DNA from: Mesorhizobium sp. B4-1-3
GTDB taxonomy: Bacteria; Pseudomonadota; Alphaproteobacteria; Rhizobiales; Rhizobiaceae
Assembly: GCF_006439355.1 (NCBI RefSeq)
Contig: NZ_VFTG01000020.1
Coordinates: 1 to 64,000, forward strand
Reading direction: 5' to 3'
Length of the DNA stretch: 64,000 bases
A program made the translations under genes and the position numbers. How positions within the stretch are numbered: position 1 is the first letter of the stretch; each line of letters starts with the position of its first letter. Positions 55,326 to 63,330 of the stretch are shown here, piece by piece. Below the pieces are notes generated by a model. The model was not told the origin of the DNA. It ran no database searches and was given only the letters and a program-made list of their open reading frames with translations.

Positions 55326-56549
55326 ATGCTCGACATGCAAACTCAGTCTGCCCCCGCCGGCCGGGCTCCCGAGGCCCCACGCTCGTTGCGGTCGATGCGC
55401 AATGAAGGACCGCGCATCGCCGTGGAATTCGATGACGGCAGCGCCGGCCGCCTATCGATGCGCTGGCTGCGGCTTGCCTGCGAATGCGAGATATGCGGCG
55501 ACACCGCTTCCGGGAAGCGCTGGCTGACACCGGCCGAAATTCCCGCCGATGTCCAGGCAATTTCGATCGAGATCTCGTCGGGCGCGACGATGGACGTAGT
55601 CTGGCAGGATGGCCATGTCTCGCGCTTCGCGGCGGGCTTCCTCGCGGCTCATGCCGGGCAGGCCGCCGGCCTTGGCGCGCCACGCTTTCGGCCGGACCTG
55701 TGGAACAGCGATCTCGCGACTAGGCTCCGCCGTTTTGCCTTCGACGCCGTGGTCGAGAACGACGAGGCGCTTTTCCAGTCGCTGCGCGCCTTGAGCGACC
55801 ACGGCATAGCCATGCTGACCGGCGTCCCGGCCGAGCCCGAGGCGACGCTGCGCGTCGCCGGCCGCTACGGCCCGGTGCGCGAGACCAGCTACGGCAAGGT
55901 GTTCGATCTCATCTCACGACCCGATGCGCGGGTGGCAGGGGAGACGGCGCGCGCGCAGATCCCGCACAACGACGAGCCATTCCGCTATTCGCCGCCAGGC
56001 TTCATCTTCTTCCATGCGATCAGGACCGGCGCCGGCAGCGGCGGCACATCGCTGATGGTCGATGGTTTCCAGGTCGCCGAACAGACGCGCAGGAACAGAC
56101 CGGAGCTCTTCGACCTGCTGACCCGTCATGGCGTCACCTTCCATCGCGAGCATGCCGGCGAAGTGTTCTTCAGCGCCGAGGCGCATGTCATCAGCCTCGA
56201 CGCGAGCGGCGCCGTCACCGGCATACGCTACAACGACCGCTGCCTGGCGCCGCAGACTGGCTCGACCGATGAGATCGACGGGCTGATCGAAGCGCTTGCC
56301 GAACTGACGCGACTGATCTGCGATCCGGCGAACCAGTTCCAGCACCAGCTGCAGCCCGGCGAGGTGCTGGTCTTCGACAATCAGCGGGTCCTGCACGGGC
56401 GCACCGAATTCGATCCGACATTGGCCGTCCGCCACCTCAGGAGCTGCAACCTCGATCGCGACGGCGTCCACAGCGCCTTCCGCACTTTGGCGCGGCGCTT
56501 CGCGCCGGAAGAGGCCGAAGCTGTGCTTTATCAGGGAGCTATTTTCTGA
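55326..56549 (+). CDS. GBBH-like Fe(II)/2-oxoglutarate dioxygenase with DUF971 domain
   Basis: 407 residues. The N-terminal DUF971 (GBBH-N) domain carries Cys52, Cys54 and Cys57 of a zinc-binding loop (ACECEICGD); the C-terminal TauD-type barrel has the iron ligands His and Asp in QIPHNDEP and the distal His in VLHGRTEFDP. This is the layout of gamma-butyrobetaine hydroxylase, the last step of carnitine synthesis, but relatives act on other trimethyl-ammonium substrates. The ATG 55326 has AGGAAAG upstream. Confidence 0.85.
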   Translation: MLDMQTQSAPAGRAPEAPRSLRSMRNEGPRIAVEFDDGSAGRLSMRWLRLACECEICGDTASGKRWLTPAEIPADVQAISIEISSGATMDVVWQDGHVSRFAAGFLAAHAGQAAGLGAPRFRPDLWNSDLATRLRRFAFDAVVENDEALFQSLRALSDHGIAMLTGVPAEPEATLRVAGRYGPVRETSYGKVFDLISRPDARVAGETARAQIPHNDEPFRYSPPGFIFFHAIRTGAGSGGTSLMVDGFQVAEQTRRNRPELFDLLTRHGVTFHREHAGEVFFSAEAHVISLDASGAVTGIRYNDRCLAPQTGSTDEIDGLIEALAELTRLICDPANQFQHQLQPGEVLVFDNQRVLHGRTEFDPTLAVRHLRSCNLDRDGVHSAFRTLARRFAPEEAEAVLYQGAIF

Positions 56550-56587
56550 CAATAGCTATGGTTGGCGCCAACCTCGAAGGTTCGCTT

Positions 56588-56750
56588 CCTCTCCCCCGCC
56601 AGAGGCGGGGGAGAGGTGTCCGCGAAGCGGACGGAGAGGGGGCTTCGTAAGGCGAAAGCCCTTCTCTTCGAGGCGCATTCGCCGTCCGAACCGGCGCTCC
56701 CCTCTCCGTCTCGGCTTCGCCGAGCCACCTCTCCCCATTTCATGGGGGCG
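56588..56750. repeat. Palindromic intergenic element C2
   Basis: A perfect 13-base stem CCTCTCCCCCGCC (56588-56600) with its complement (56604-56616), then ACGGAGAGGGG, and its inverse CCCCTCTCCGT with CCACCTCTCCCC. Same class as C1. Lies between the dioxygenase gene and the EF-hand gene. Confidence 0.75.
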
Positions 56751-56763
56751 AGGAACCCAAGAC

Positions 56764-58014
56764 TCAGTTGAACCACAGCGCGAAGGTCAAAAATCCGGCG
56801 CCGCCGAACTCGCGCTGGATCTGGTCGAAATCGTCGCTGGTGAGAATCTTGCCGCTTTCGAGATAGGGCGCGATGCCGGGGCCGGTGATGGACAGGACGA
56901 GGTCGAAAGGTTTCGGCTCGTCGAAAAAGCGCTTCATGTTGATGCCCTTGCCGGTGATGCGGAAATGCGGCAGCAGCACGCGGCCTTCGAGAAGATCCTC
57001 CGCCACCGTCAGCGTGGCGAGCCAGGCCTGCACCTGCTCCTCGCCGACCTCGAGGCCGGTCAGCGGGTTGACGCCTTTCTGCTGCGGTCCCGGCAGCCAT
57101 TCGCGGTCATTGTCGGTCTCGGCCAGGATCGCCTTCCAGTCCTCGCGCGACAGCCGGATCATCTCCAGCAGGTGGCGGCGCGCGGCCTGCCGGCGTTGCG
57201 GCTCGATCACCGGCCAGTTGACCAGATGCACCAGCGAGATGAAGTCGGCGAAGCGCCATTCCGAGGCGAACATGTTGCCACTCATGCCACCGTCCAGCGG
57301 CACCAGCGCGTCCTGCAGCGGCAGTTTGGCGCGCGGGAACAGCATGTGGAACGAGCCGTCGAAGGCGTTGCGGAAATCATGCGCCAGCCAGAAATCGGCC
57401 TGCGCCATCAGGAACTCGGCATAGCCTTGCAGCCAGAAACCGTCGGCGCGGTCGAAGCGGAAGGTGAGCGAAGGCGCGGCGTTGCTCGTGTCGATGCCGC
57501 CTCGCGAGAGCGACGCCATGATGGCGGCGAAGCTTTCGTCCGGCGCAATCGTGCCGTCCTCGTTGAGATCGATACCGGCGCGGGTGAGATCGACCACCAT
57601 GCCGATGTCGGCGTTGGCGGGGACTGAGCCCAGCATGGCGGCGGATTTCTCCAGCCGGTCGCGGAAGGCGACAAGGATGGCGCGGAATTCTTCGTAAGTC
57701 AGCGGCTGCGGGTTGGGATTGTCGGGCACGGGCAGCTGCATCAGCGGCAGCATAAAGGATTTCGGGCTCTCGAAACCGTGGCGATGCAGGCCGCCGGCGA
57801 GAAGCTCGAGCGCGGTGAAGAATTCGCCGGCGCCGGCCGCATAGGCCGAGGCCGGGTCCTTCGCCGCAGCCGCCTCCAATGTCGACAGCGCCGTGTTCCG
57901 CTCGGCCACGCTCTTCGCCTCGAACATGGACTTGGCCGCGTCCGGCATTTCCGCCCGGGCAAAAGACGCCGGCAGGACTGCAAACAAGGCTGCTGCAAGG
58001 ATCGCTCTAAGCAT
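56764..58014 (-). CDS. Exported protein with an EF-hand loop
   Basis: 416 residues; I do not recognise the family. Signal peptide MLRAILAAALFAVLPASFARA. A single perfect EF-hand calcium loop is at residues 149-160 (DLNEDGTIAPDE: Asp, Asn, Asp, Gly, Ile, Glu at the proper places). The rest has long helical segments and a C-terminal TGPGIAPYLESGKILTSDDF. ATG 58014 is preferred over 58020 because GGAGG is at good spacing. Conserved in rhizobia, I believe. Confidence 0.7.
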   Translation of the reverse strand: MLRAILAAALFAVLPASFARAEMPDAAKSMFEAKSVAERNTALSTLEAAAAKDPASAYAAGAGEFFTALELLAGGLHRHGFESPKSFMLPLMQLPVPDNPNPQPLTYEEFRAILVAFRDRLEKSAAMLGSVPANADIGMVVDLTRAGIDLNEDGTIAPDESFAAIMASLSRGGIDTSNAAPSLTFRFDRADGFWLQGYAEFLMAQADFWLAHDFRNAFDGSFHMLFPRAKLPLQDALVPLDGGMSGNMFASEWRFADFISLVHLVNWPVIEPQRRQAARRHLLEMIRLSREDWKAILAETDNDREWLPGPQQKGVNPLTGLEVGEEQVQAWLATLTVAEDLLEGRVLLPHFRITGKGINMKRFFDEPKPFDLVLSITGPGIAPYLESGKILTSDDFDQIQREFGGAGFLTFALWFN

Positions 58015-58124
58015 CGTCATCGCCCTCCGCTGCAGGCGAGCATACACGCATTTCGGTCCGCCCGGGATGACCCGCTTCAACCGGCCCGTCAGACAGTCTA
58101 CACAGGGCGAAACTGGATGGGCCC

Positions 58125-59168
58125 GTGTCGAACTATCCGCTTGCCTATAAACTGTCGTGGCTGCCGCGCCTGCTGAGACCGTCGCTTGCGGGCGACAGCA
58201 ACGGTTTCGCGGCACCTGCGGCGATGTTGCTCGATCCGCAGCCCACGCGGAAGGTCCGGCTGGCGTTCGTCGGCGACATCTCGGCGGTTGCTAATCGCGA
58301 TGCGCCGGAATGCGATCCGGCGATCGCCGCGCTGCTTTCGTCCGCCGATCTCGTGGTCGGCAATTGCGAAAGCCCGATCGTCGAGCGCGCACATGCGGTG
58401 ATCGGCACACGGCTCGGCACGCATCACGCGATGAGCGAGCGTTTCCTGGCCGATGCGCTCGCAGCCGCCGGCATCGCGCGCGACAGGCTGGTGCTGTCCC
58501 TGGCCAACAACCATGTGCTCGATCAGGGCATCGCCGGTTTCGAGGAAACGCTCGCCGCGTTGAAACGGCTCGGGATCCGGACCATCGGCACGGTTGCCGG
58601 CGGACCTGTACAGCGTCATGCGGCCGGTTCGCTGACGATCGGCTTTGCGGCTTTCACGCTCTGGCGCAACACGGACGCCGCGCCGTTCGAAGAACGTATC
58701 TCGATGCGTGCCGCCGAATGGCCGAGTGACACCGTTTCCGGCATCGACCTCACTTGCGCGGTGCCGCATTGGGACTGGGAGTTCCGACATTTTCCACGGC
58801 CTGCGACCCGGGCGCTGGCGAGGCGGCTGGCGGATCACGGTGTCCGGCTGGTCGTCGGGCATCACGCACATGTCGTGCAGCCCATCGAGCGCATCGGCGG
58901 CAGCGCGATCGCCTACGGTCTTGGCGATTTTCTCGGCACAGCCTTTGCCAGGCTGCCATGGCCGGCACGTGTCGGCTCCATTTTCGTTGTCGATGCCAGC
59001 GCCGATCCGGCCACGCGCGGCATGATCGCCGCCTACCGGCAGTATTTTTTCATGCGCCTCGCCGATAAAGGCCATGAGCGGCTGGTGCCGGTCGAGGCTC
59101 TGGATGGCGCGCTCAAGCAGCGGGTCGCGTCCCGGCTGGAAGCGATCTTTCCCGCGTCGGGGACGTAG
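58125..59168 (+). CDS. CapA-family protein (PGA-cap type metallophosphatase fold)
   Basis: 347 residues of the PGA_cap fold. Metal-site motifs: AFVGDISAV, VVGNCESPIV and LANNHVLDQG near residues 47-155, and VVGHHAHVVQPIE. The family includes CapA of poly-gamma-glutamate systems, but no other cap genes are near. No signal peptide is clear. The start is GTG 58125 with a weak ribosome-binding site. Divergent from the EF-hand gene. Confidence 0.85.
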   Translation: MSNYPLAYKLSWLPRLLRPSLAGDSNGFAAPAAMLLDPQPTRKVRLAFVGDISAVANRDAPECDPAIAALLSSADLVVGNCESPIVERAHAVIGTRLGTHHAMSERFLADALAAAGIARDRLVLSLANNHVLDQGIAGFEETLAALKRLGIRTIGTVAGGPVQRHAAGSLTIGFAAFTLWRNTDAAPFEERISMRAAEWPSDTVSGIDLTCAVPHWDWEFRHFPRPATRALARRLADHGVRLVVGHHAHVVQPIERIGGSAIAYGLGDFLGTAFARLPWPARVGSIFVVDASADPATRGMIAAYRQYFFMRLADKGHERLVPVEALDGALKQRVASRLEAIFPASGT

Positions 59169-59205
59169 CCGCCGATCGTCGCAAGCGCAGGCGACTTTCG
59201 CGTGA

Positions 59206-59397
59206 AAAGCGCTATCATGGGGCAGCGACGGCTTTCTGTTGATGCCGCGGTCGAAGAACTTCTTCGAGCTTCCGGATATTGCGCAGCCGATCGATTACAA
59301 CGCGCATGTCGCGCCGATGATCGCCGATCTCGGCGCGATGCTGGCAACGGCAGCGCTGGTGCGCAAGATCGGCGCGACGGACGAGGTTGCCAGATAG
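59206..59397 (+). pseudogene. C-terminal gene remnant (about 63 codons)
   Basis: Directly after the TGA at 59203 the frame runs KALSWGSDGFLLMPRSKNFFELPDIAQPIDYNAHVAPMIADL and so on to TAG at 59397. The composition is protein-like and there is no start codon with a ribosome-binding site; ATG 59242 is the only internal one. It looks like the tail of a longer protein whose body is absent. I cannot name the family. Confidence 0.4.
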
Positions 59398-59400
59398 GCT

Positions 59401-59883
59401 TCAGCAGTCGAAGCCGTGTTGGGTGCGCATGTACTCGGCCTCTTCCTTCGACATCTTCTTGAGCATCACGCAGACGGTGAAGCTGCCGACCTGACGGCCG
59501 TTCCTGGTGTAGCCCCAGTCGGAAATATCGTCCCTGGTGAATTCGATGTTCTGGCCGAGGACGACGTTGCGGACGATTTCCGGCTCGTTTGCCAATATGC
59601 CGACAAAGCCCGTCTCGGTCCGCTTGAAAGGGATGACCCAGAAATGCTCCGTCGCATCCCCATCGGCGATCATCACCTTGAGCTTGAACTTGCCGGTACC
59701 CGGCGGCGGAGTGTCGGACAAAGCCAGGAATTCATCGAGGCTCGACCGCGCCTTCTCGATCGCCGCCGCCATCTCGGCGTCGTCGGAGGCGATCATCATC
59801 GCCTTGTCTTCGCTTTGCGCGCGAGCGTGCAAGGGAACGAGCGCCAGCAGCAGGCATAGCGCGATACGAACGGCACTTGTCAT
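59401..59883 (-). CDS. DUF2314 exported protein
   Basis: 160 residues: signal peptide (LCLLLALVPLHARAQ) then a DUF2314 domain with FKLKVMIADGDATEHFWVIPF, FVGILANEPEIVRNVVLGQNIEF, and DISDWGYTRNGRQVGSFTVCVMLKKM. Function unknown. GGGGG lies upstream of the ATG. Confidence 0.85.
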   Translation of the reverse strand: MTSAVRIALCLLLALVPLHARAQSEDKAMMIASDDAEMAAAIEKARSSLDEFLALSDTPPPGTGKFKLKVMIADGDATEHFWVIPFKRTETGFVGILANEPEIVRNVVLGQNIEFTRDDISDWGYTRNGRQVGSFTVCVMLKKMSKEEAEYMRTQHGFDC

Positions 59884-59942
59884 GATCCCCCCGGTCAAGG
59901 CCAATATCCTCGCGCATTATCTTCGGGTAATGTGTCGGCTTT

Positions 59943-59978
59943 ATCAATCCGATCTGCAGCATCAATCCGATCTGCAGC
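59943..59978. repeat. Perfect 18-base tandem duplication
   Basis: ATCAATCCGATCTGCAGC occurs twice in a row (59943-59960, 59961-59978). It lies just upstream of the DUF2314 gene. Confidence 0.9.
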
Positions 59979-60061
59979 TGCGAAGCGGCCCCACGCCCAT
60001 TGTCATCGGGCAACGATAAGGGAATGGCTTCAGCTCGGGCCGACCTGAATCTTGAGCAGTC

Positions 60062-60577
60062 TTACAGCCCGGTCAGACCGGCCAGCCAGCTTGCCGACCG
60101 CTTCGCCGCGTCCACCGTCGCGCCGGCGGCGCGGCTGAGATCGGTCTGGACCACGGCATAGCCGGCCTTGGTGCGGTAAAGCACAGCGCGGCCGCCATCG
60201 ACCGATCTGTCGAAGGCGACCGGCTTCGCCGATTCCGTTTCGCCGGCGGTTACCGTTCCGCCGACCGGAACGCTCGGGCGATGGTCCAACTCGGGTGGCA
60301 GCGGGGCAATGGTTTCGACGACGCGGCTCCTGGGTTTCAGATCCGGCCTGGAGGCTTTCGCGGCAAGCTCGGAGGAAGAGGCAGAGCCCTTGACGCGGCA
60401 GATGCCTGAAACCAGCGGATAGTTGAAATTGCGCTGGCGCAGCATCTGGCTCTTCATCGCCGCTTCGCAGTCGGCGATCGTCGCCCATTTGGCCGGCGTC
60501 TCGCCGATATATTCGCAGAGCTTGGCGTCGCAGTCGCAGCCGACGATGGTCATGGCGACAAGGGCGGTCTTGATCAC
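60062..60577 (-). CDS. Hypothetical exported or cytosolic protein
   Basis: 171 residues; unrecognised. The N-terminus MIKTALVAMTIVGCDC suggests a signal with a lipobox-like VGC, followed by LCEYIGETPAKWATIADCEAAMKSQM and a C-terminal RAVLYRTKAGYAVVQTDL. The start codon is GTG, with AAGGGAC upstream. Good coding character; function unknown. Confidence 0.6.
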   Translation of the reverse strand: MIKTALVAMTIVGCDCDAKLCEYIGETPAKWATIADCEAAMKSQMLRQRNFNYPLVSGICRVKGSASSSELAAKASRPDLKPRSRVVETIAPLPPELDHRPSVPVGGTVTAGETESAKPVAFDRSVDGGRAVLYRTKAGYAVVQTDLSRAAGATVDAAKRSASWLAGLTGL

Positions 60578-60739
60578 GGTCTTGTCCCTTCGAAATCGCT
60601 CCCATTCCCCACTTGCATCAATCCATGCCGAACAAGGCGGGATTTGGCCGCGATTGTGAAATATGGATGACGGGACATTTCCGAAGGTTGCTCAGCCCGC
60701 GACTGTGACCGAAATGCCTCAGGCAGGCTTGGCTACCCC

Positions 60740-60776
60740 CAAAAAGACAGTCGGCGCTGGGATTTCTCCCAGCGCC
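60740..60776 (-). terminator. Terminator on the minus strand
   Basis: GGCGCTGGGA (60753-60762), TTTC, TCCCAGCGCC (60767-60776); on the minus strand it is followed by GACTGTCTTTTTGG. It lies just past the 50-codon frame. Confidence 0.8.
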
Positions 60777-60782
60777 TCCCTG

Positions 60783-60935
60783 TCAGATCAGGAACCGGTC
60801 AAGGCAGCAACTTCCGTAAAGTCGTCGCGCCAGGCCGGCCTTGATTTTGACGGTCCTGCCAGTCGCCACCCGAAGGCAGCGCCCGTTCCAGACCACGTCG
60901 ATCTCCATCCTGGCGGGCTTCACCCAGCGTGCCAT
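60783..60935 (-). CDS. Possible small protein (50 aa)
   Basis: MARWVKPARMEIDVVWNGRC, then LRVATGRTVKIKAGLARRLY and a C-terminal GSCCLDRFLI. It ends seven bases before a strong terminator on the same strand, which supports a transcript here. The ribosome-binding site is poor. No homologue recognised. Confidence 0.4.
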   Translation of the reverse strand: MARWVKPARMEIDVVWNGRCLRVATGRTVKIKAGLARRLYGSCCLDRFLI

Positions 60936-61402
60936 CAAAGGTTTTTCCCGGCCTTTATGGCAGCATCGGTCCGCCGTCGGCGTTGCACGCTTTCCGCGGC
61001 ACCCGTAGGTCTCGGCATCCGTCCATCCAGCGGGCGAACCTGCTTTCGTTTTCGGGCCGTACGGGCCTCAGGAATCCGCCTTGCGCTTTTGCCTTTCGGC
61101 TGGGGCGTTCAGTGGCCGCCTGAGATGGGTTGAACCTACGCCGGGCAAGGGGTTCAGGGAATGCCCGCCCGCCTGTGGATAGCGGGATTATCGGGGACCA
61201 ACGGCAAAAGCCCCGGAATTCGGCGGCCGAACCCCTTAGACAGCCTGCCCCGCTTTTTAGCGATCTTGGATGTTTGAAGTCTTGCTCCGCCGACCCGTCC
61301 GCGTTTCAATGCCGGCAAAAGAGTTTGGGCCGGCAAAAGACTTTGGGTGCCCGCACAGGTGCCGCCGCGCATTTTGCGCGACTTGCCTCGGGGGAGGTCG
61401 AC
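60936..61402. other. Intergenic region before the lipid kinase gene
   Basis: 467 bases without a gene I can support. It contains an 18-base tandem duplication at 61311-61346 (GCCGGCAAAAGAGTTTGG, one base differing between copies). Open frames crossing it lack coding character. Confidence 0.5.
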
Positions 61403-62341
61403 TTGAAAGTCGGAGTGGTTCTCAATCCGATAGCCGGCGGCGGCAGGCTCAAGCGGCATTGGGCGGAGGCGGCTGCGTCGCTCAAGGCGAATTTCGGCGG
61501 TTTCGACCTGCGTGAGACGCAAGCCGCCGGCGACGCCGAGCGGCTGGCGATCGACCTCGCCGCCGGTGGATGCGAACTGGTGATCGCGGCTGGCGGCGAC
61601 GGCACTGCCAGCGAGGTGGCCGACGGGCTGCTGCAGGCGCAGGACGAGATCGGAAGGACGAGCGAGCTCGGGTTTCTGCCATGCGGCACCGGCATCGATT
61701 TCGCGCGCGGGCTCGGCTTGCCGCGCGGCATCGATGCCACGCTGAAGCGGATCGCCGGTGCCAAGGCGCGAAAAGTCGACGCCGGGCGGGTCTGCTACGT
61801 CGACGATCATGGCAAGCTGGCCAGCCGCCACTTCATCAACATCGCCAGCCTCGGCCTGTCCGGCGCGACGGATCGCGCCGTCAATGCCGACAAGCGCAAG
61901 GGCAGGGTCTCGACCAAGGCGCTGTTCTTCTGGCGCACGGTGCTCGAATTCGTCCGCTACCGCTTCCAGGACGTGAGGATCACCATCGACGATGGCGAGC
62001 CGGTCGAGGCGCGCATGGCGCTGGTGGCGGTCGCCAACGGCAAATTCTTCGGCGGCGGCATGATGATCGCGCCGGACGCCGAGCTATCGGACGGACAGTT
62101 CGACATCGTCATCGTGCGGGCGGCGAACAAGCTCGGGCTGGTAAGAGACATCCGGCTGCTCTATGGCGGCCGCCACCGCAACCATCCGGCGATCACCATC
62201 CTGCGTGGGCGCAAGGTGCTGGTCGAGCCGCTGGGCGATATCGAGAAGAATGGCGCGCTGGTCGACATAGACGGCGAGTCGCCTGGCCGGATTCCGGCGA
62301 CGTTCGAGATCCTGCCCGGCGCGCTGACGCTGAGGTGTTGA
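61403..62341 (+). CDS. YegS-type lipid kinase (diacylglycerol kinase family)
   Basis: 312 residues. Nucleotide-binding GGDGT is at residues 64-68 in IAAGGDGTASEV; LPCGTGIDFARGLGLP and the C-terminal GRHRNHPAITILRGRKVLV fit the family. It phosphorylates a lipid alcohol, substrate unknown. The TTG 61403 has a strong GGGGGAGG before it; the long frame upstream is not coding-like. Confidence 0.88.
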   Translation: MKVGVVLNPIAGGGRLKRHWAEAAASLKANFGGFDLRETQAAGDAERLAIDLAAGGCELVIAAGGDGTASEVADGLLQAQDEIGRTSELGFLPCGTGIDFARGLGLPRGIDATLKRIAGAKARKVDAGRVCYVDDHGKLASRHFINIASLGLSGATDRAVNADKRKGRVSTKALFFWRTVLEFVRYRFQDVRITIDDGEPVEARMALVAVANGKFFGGGMMIAPDAELSDGQFDIVIVRAANKLGLVRDIRLLYGGRHRNHPAITILRGRKVLVEPLGDIEKNGALVDIDGESPGRIPATFEILPGALTLRC

Positions 62342-62418
62342 ATCAATTGGCTGAGGGCTTGATTCAGCTGGTAACGCCAGCTGATTGAAATTGCTGGCTA
62401 ATTTTTGCCGGAGCACGG

Positions 62419-63330
62419 CTAGAGCCTGGCCGGAAAGCCCGGCGCGCGAAGCTCCGTGCCGACCGCATCCTCGAGCAGCTTGACGATCTGCGTCGACGAG
62501 GCATCGCCGCCATAGGCGCGCTTGCCCTCCTCGAAGATCGCGTTGACGCGTGTCGCCAGATCGAGCGGCGCGCCGAAATCCCTGCCCATGGCGAGCGCGA
62601 AGCCAAGGTCCTTCAGCGCTAGGTCCATGGTGAAGCCGATGTCGTAGGAGCCGTTGAGCACGAGCTGGCTTTCGGTCTCATGGACGAAGCTGTTGCCGGA
62701 AGAGGCAACGATGGCGTGATAGGCCTGTGCGAGGTCGAGCCCGCCCTGCTTGGCCAGCATCAGCGCCTCGCCGGCGGCAACCAGGTGGATAAAGGCCAGC
62801 ATGTTGGTGATGACCTTGATCACCGCCGCCGCGCCGACGGGACCCATCAGAAAGGACTTCGCGCACATCGCCTCTATGGCCGGGCGGTGCCGCTCATAGA
62901 GCGCGGCGTCGCCGCCGACGAGCGCGGTGATCTTGCCCACCGCGGCCAGATGCACGCCGCCGGTCACCGGGCATTCGAGCGTCTCGATGCCTTTGGCCGA
63001 GGCAAGGGCGGCCAGCCGCAGGATCTCGTCGCGGCCATTGGTCGACATCTCGATCCAGGCGCCGCCCGCGGGCAGGCCCTGGAGCAGTCCGTCGGGGGCG
63101 GCGAGCACCGCCTCGCTGACCTTCGGCGAGGGCAGGCAGGTGATGGCATTGCCCGCCCGGGCGGCGGCCTCGGCGGGGCTCGCCGCCGCCGTGGCGCCGA
63201 GCGCGACAAGGCGCTCGACCGCCGCCGGATCGCGGTCGAAGACGCTGACGGCAAAGCCGTTGCGCAGCAGGCTGGCGGCGAGGTTGCCACCAAGATTGCC
63301 AAGGCCGATGAAGGCGTAAGCGAGGGTCAC
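62419..63330 (-). CDS. 3-hydroxyisobutyrate dehydrogenase-type NAD(P) reductase
   Basis: 303 residues. Rossmann motif FIGLGNLGGNLAASLL near the N-terminus; the CPVTGG substrate motif; and the catalytic Lys in IKVITNMLAFIHL. The family oxidises beta-hydroxyacids, such as 3-hydroxyisobutyrate or tartronate semialdehyde reduction. The start overlaps the preceding gene's stop by four bases. With its neighbour it suggests sugar-acid breakdown. Confidence 0.88.
   Translation of the reverse strand: MTLAYAFIGLGNLGGNLAASLLRNGFAVSVFDRDPAAVERLVALGATAAASPAEAAARAGNAITCLPSPKVSEAVLAAPDGLLQGLPAGGAWIEMSTNGRDEILRLAALASAKGIETLECPVTGGVHLAAVGKITALVGGDAALYERHRPAIEAMCAKSFLMGPVGAAAVIKVITNMLAFIHLVAAGEALMLAKQGGLDLAQAYHAIVASSGNSFVHETESQLVLNGSYDIGFTMDLALKDLGFALAMGRDFGAPLDLATRVNAIFEEGKRAYGGDASSTQIVKLLEDAVGTELRAPGFPARL

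Noticed and set aside
60663-61133. 156-codon plus-strand frame
   Set aside because: Composition is not protein-like and it crosses a minus-strand terminator and small frame.
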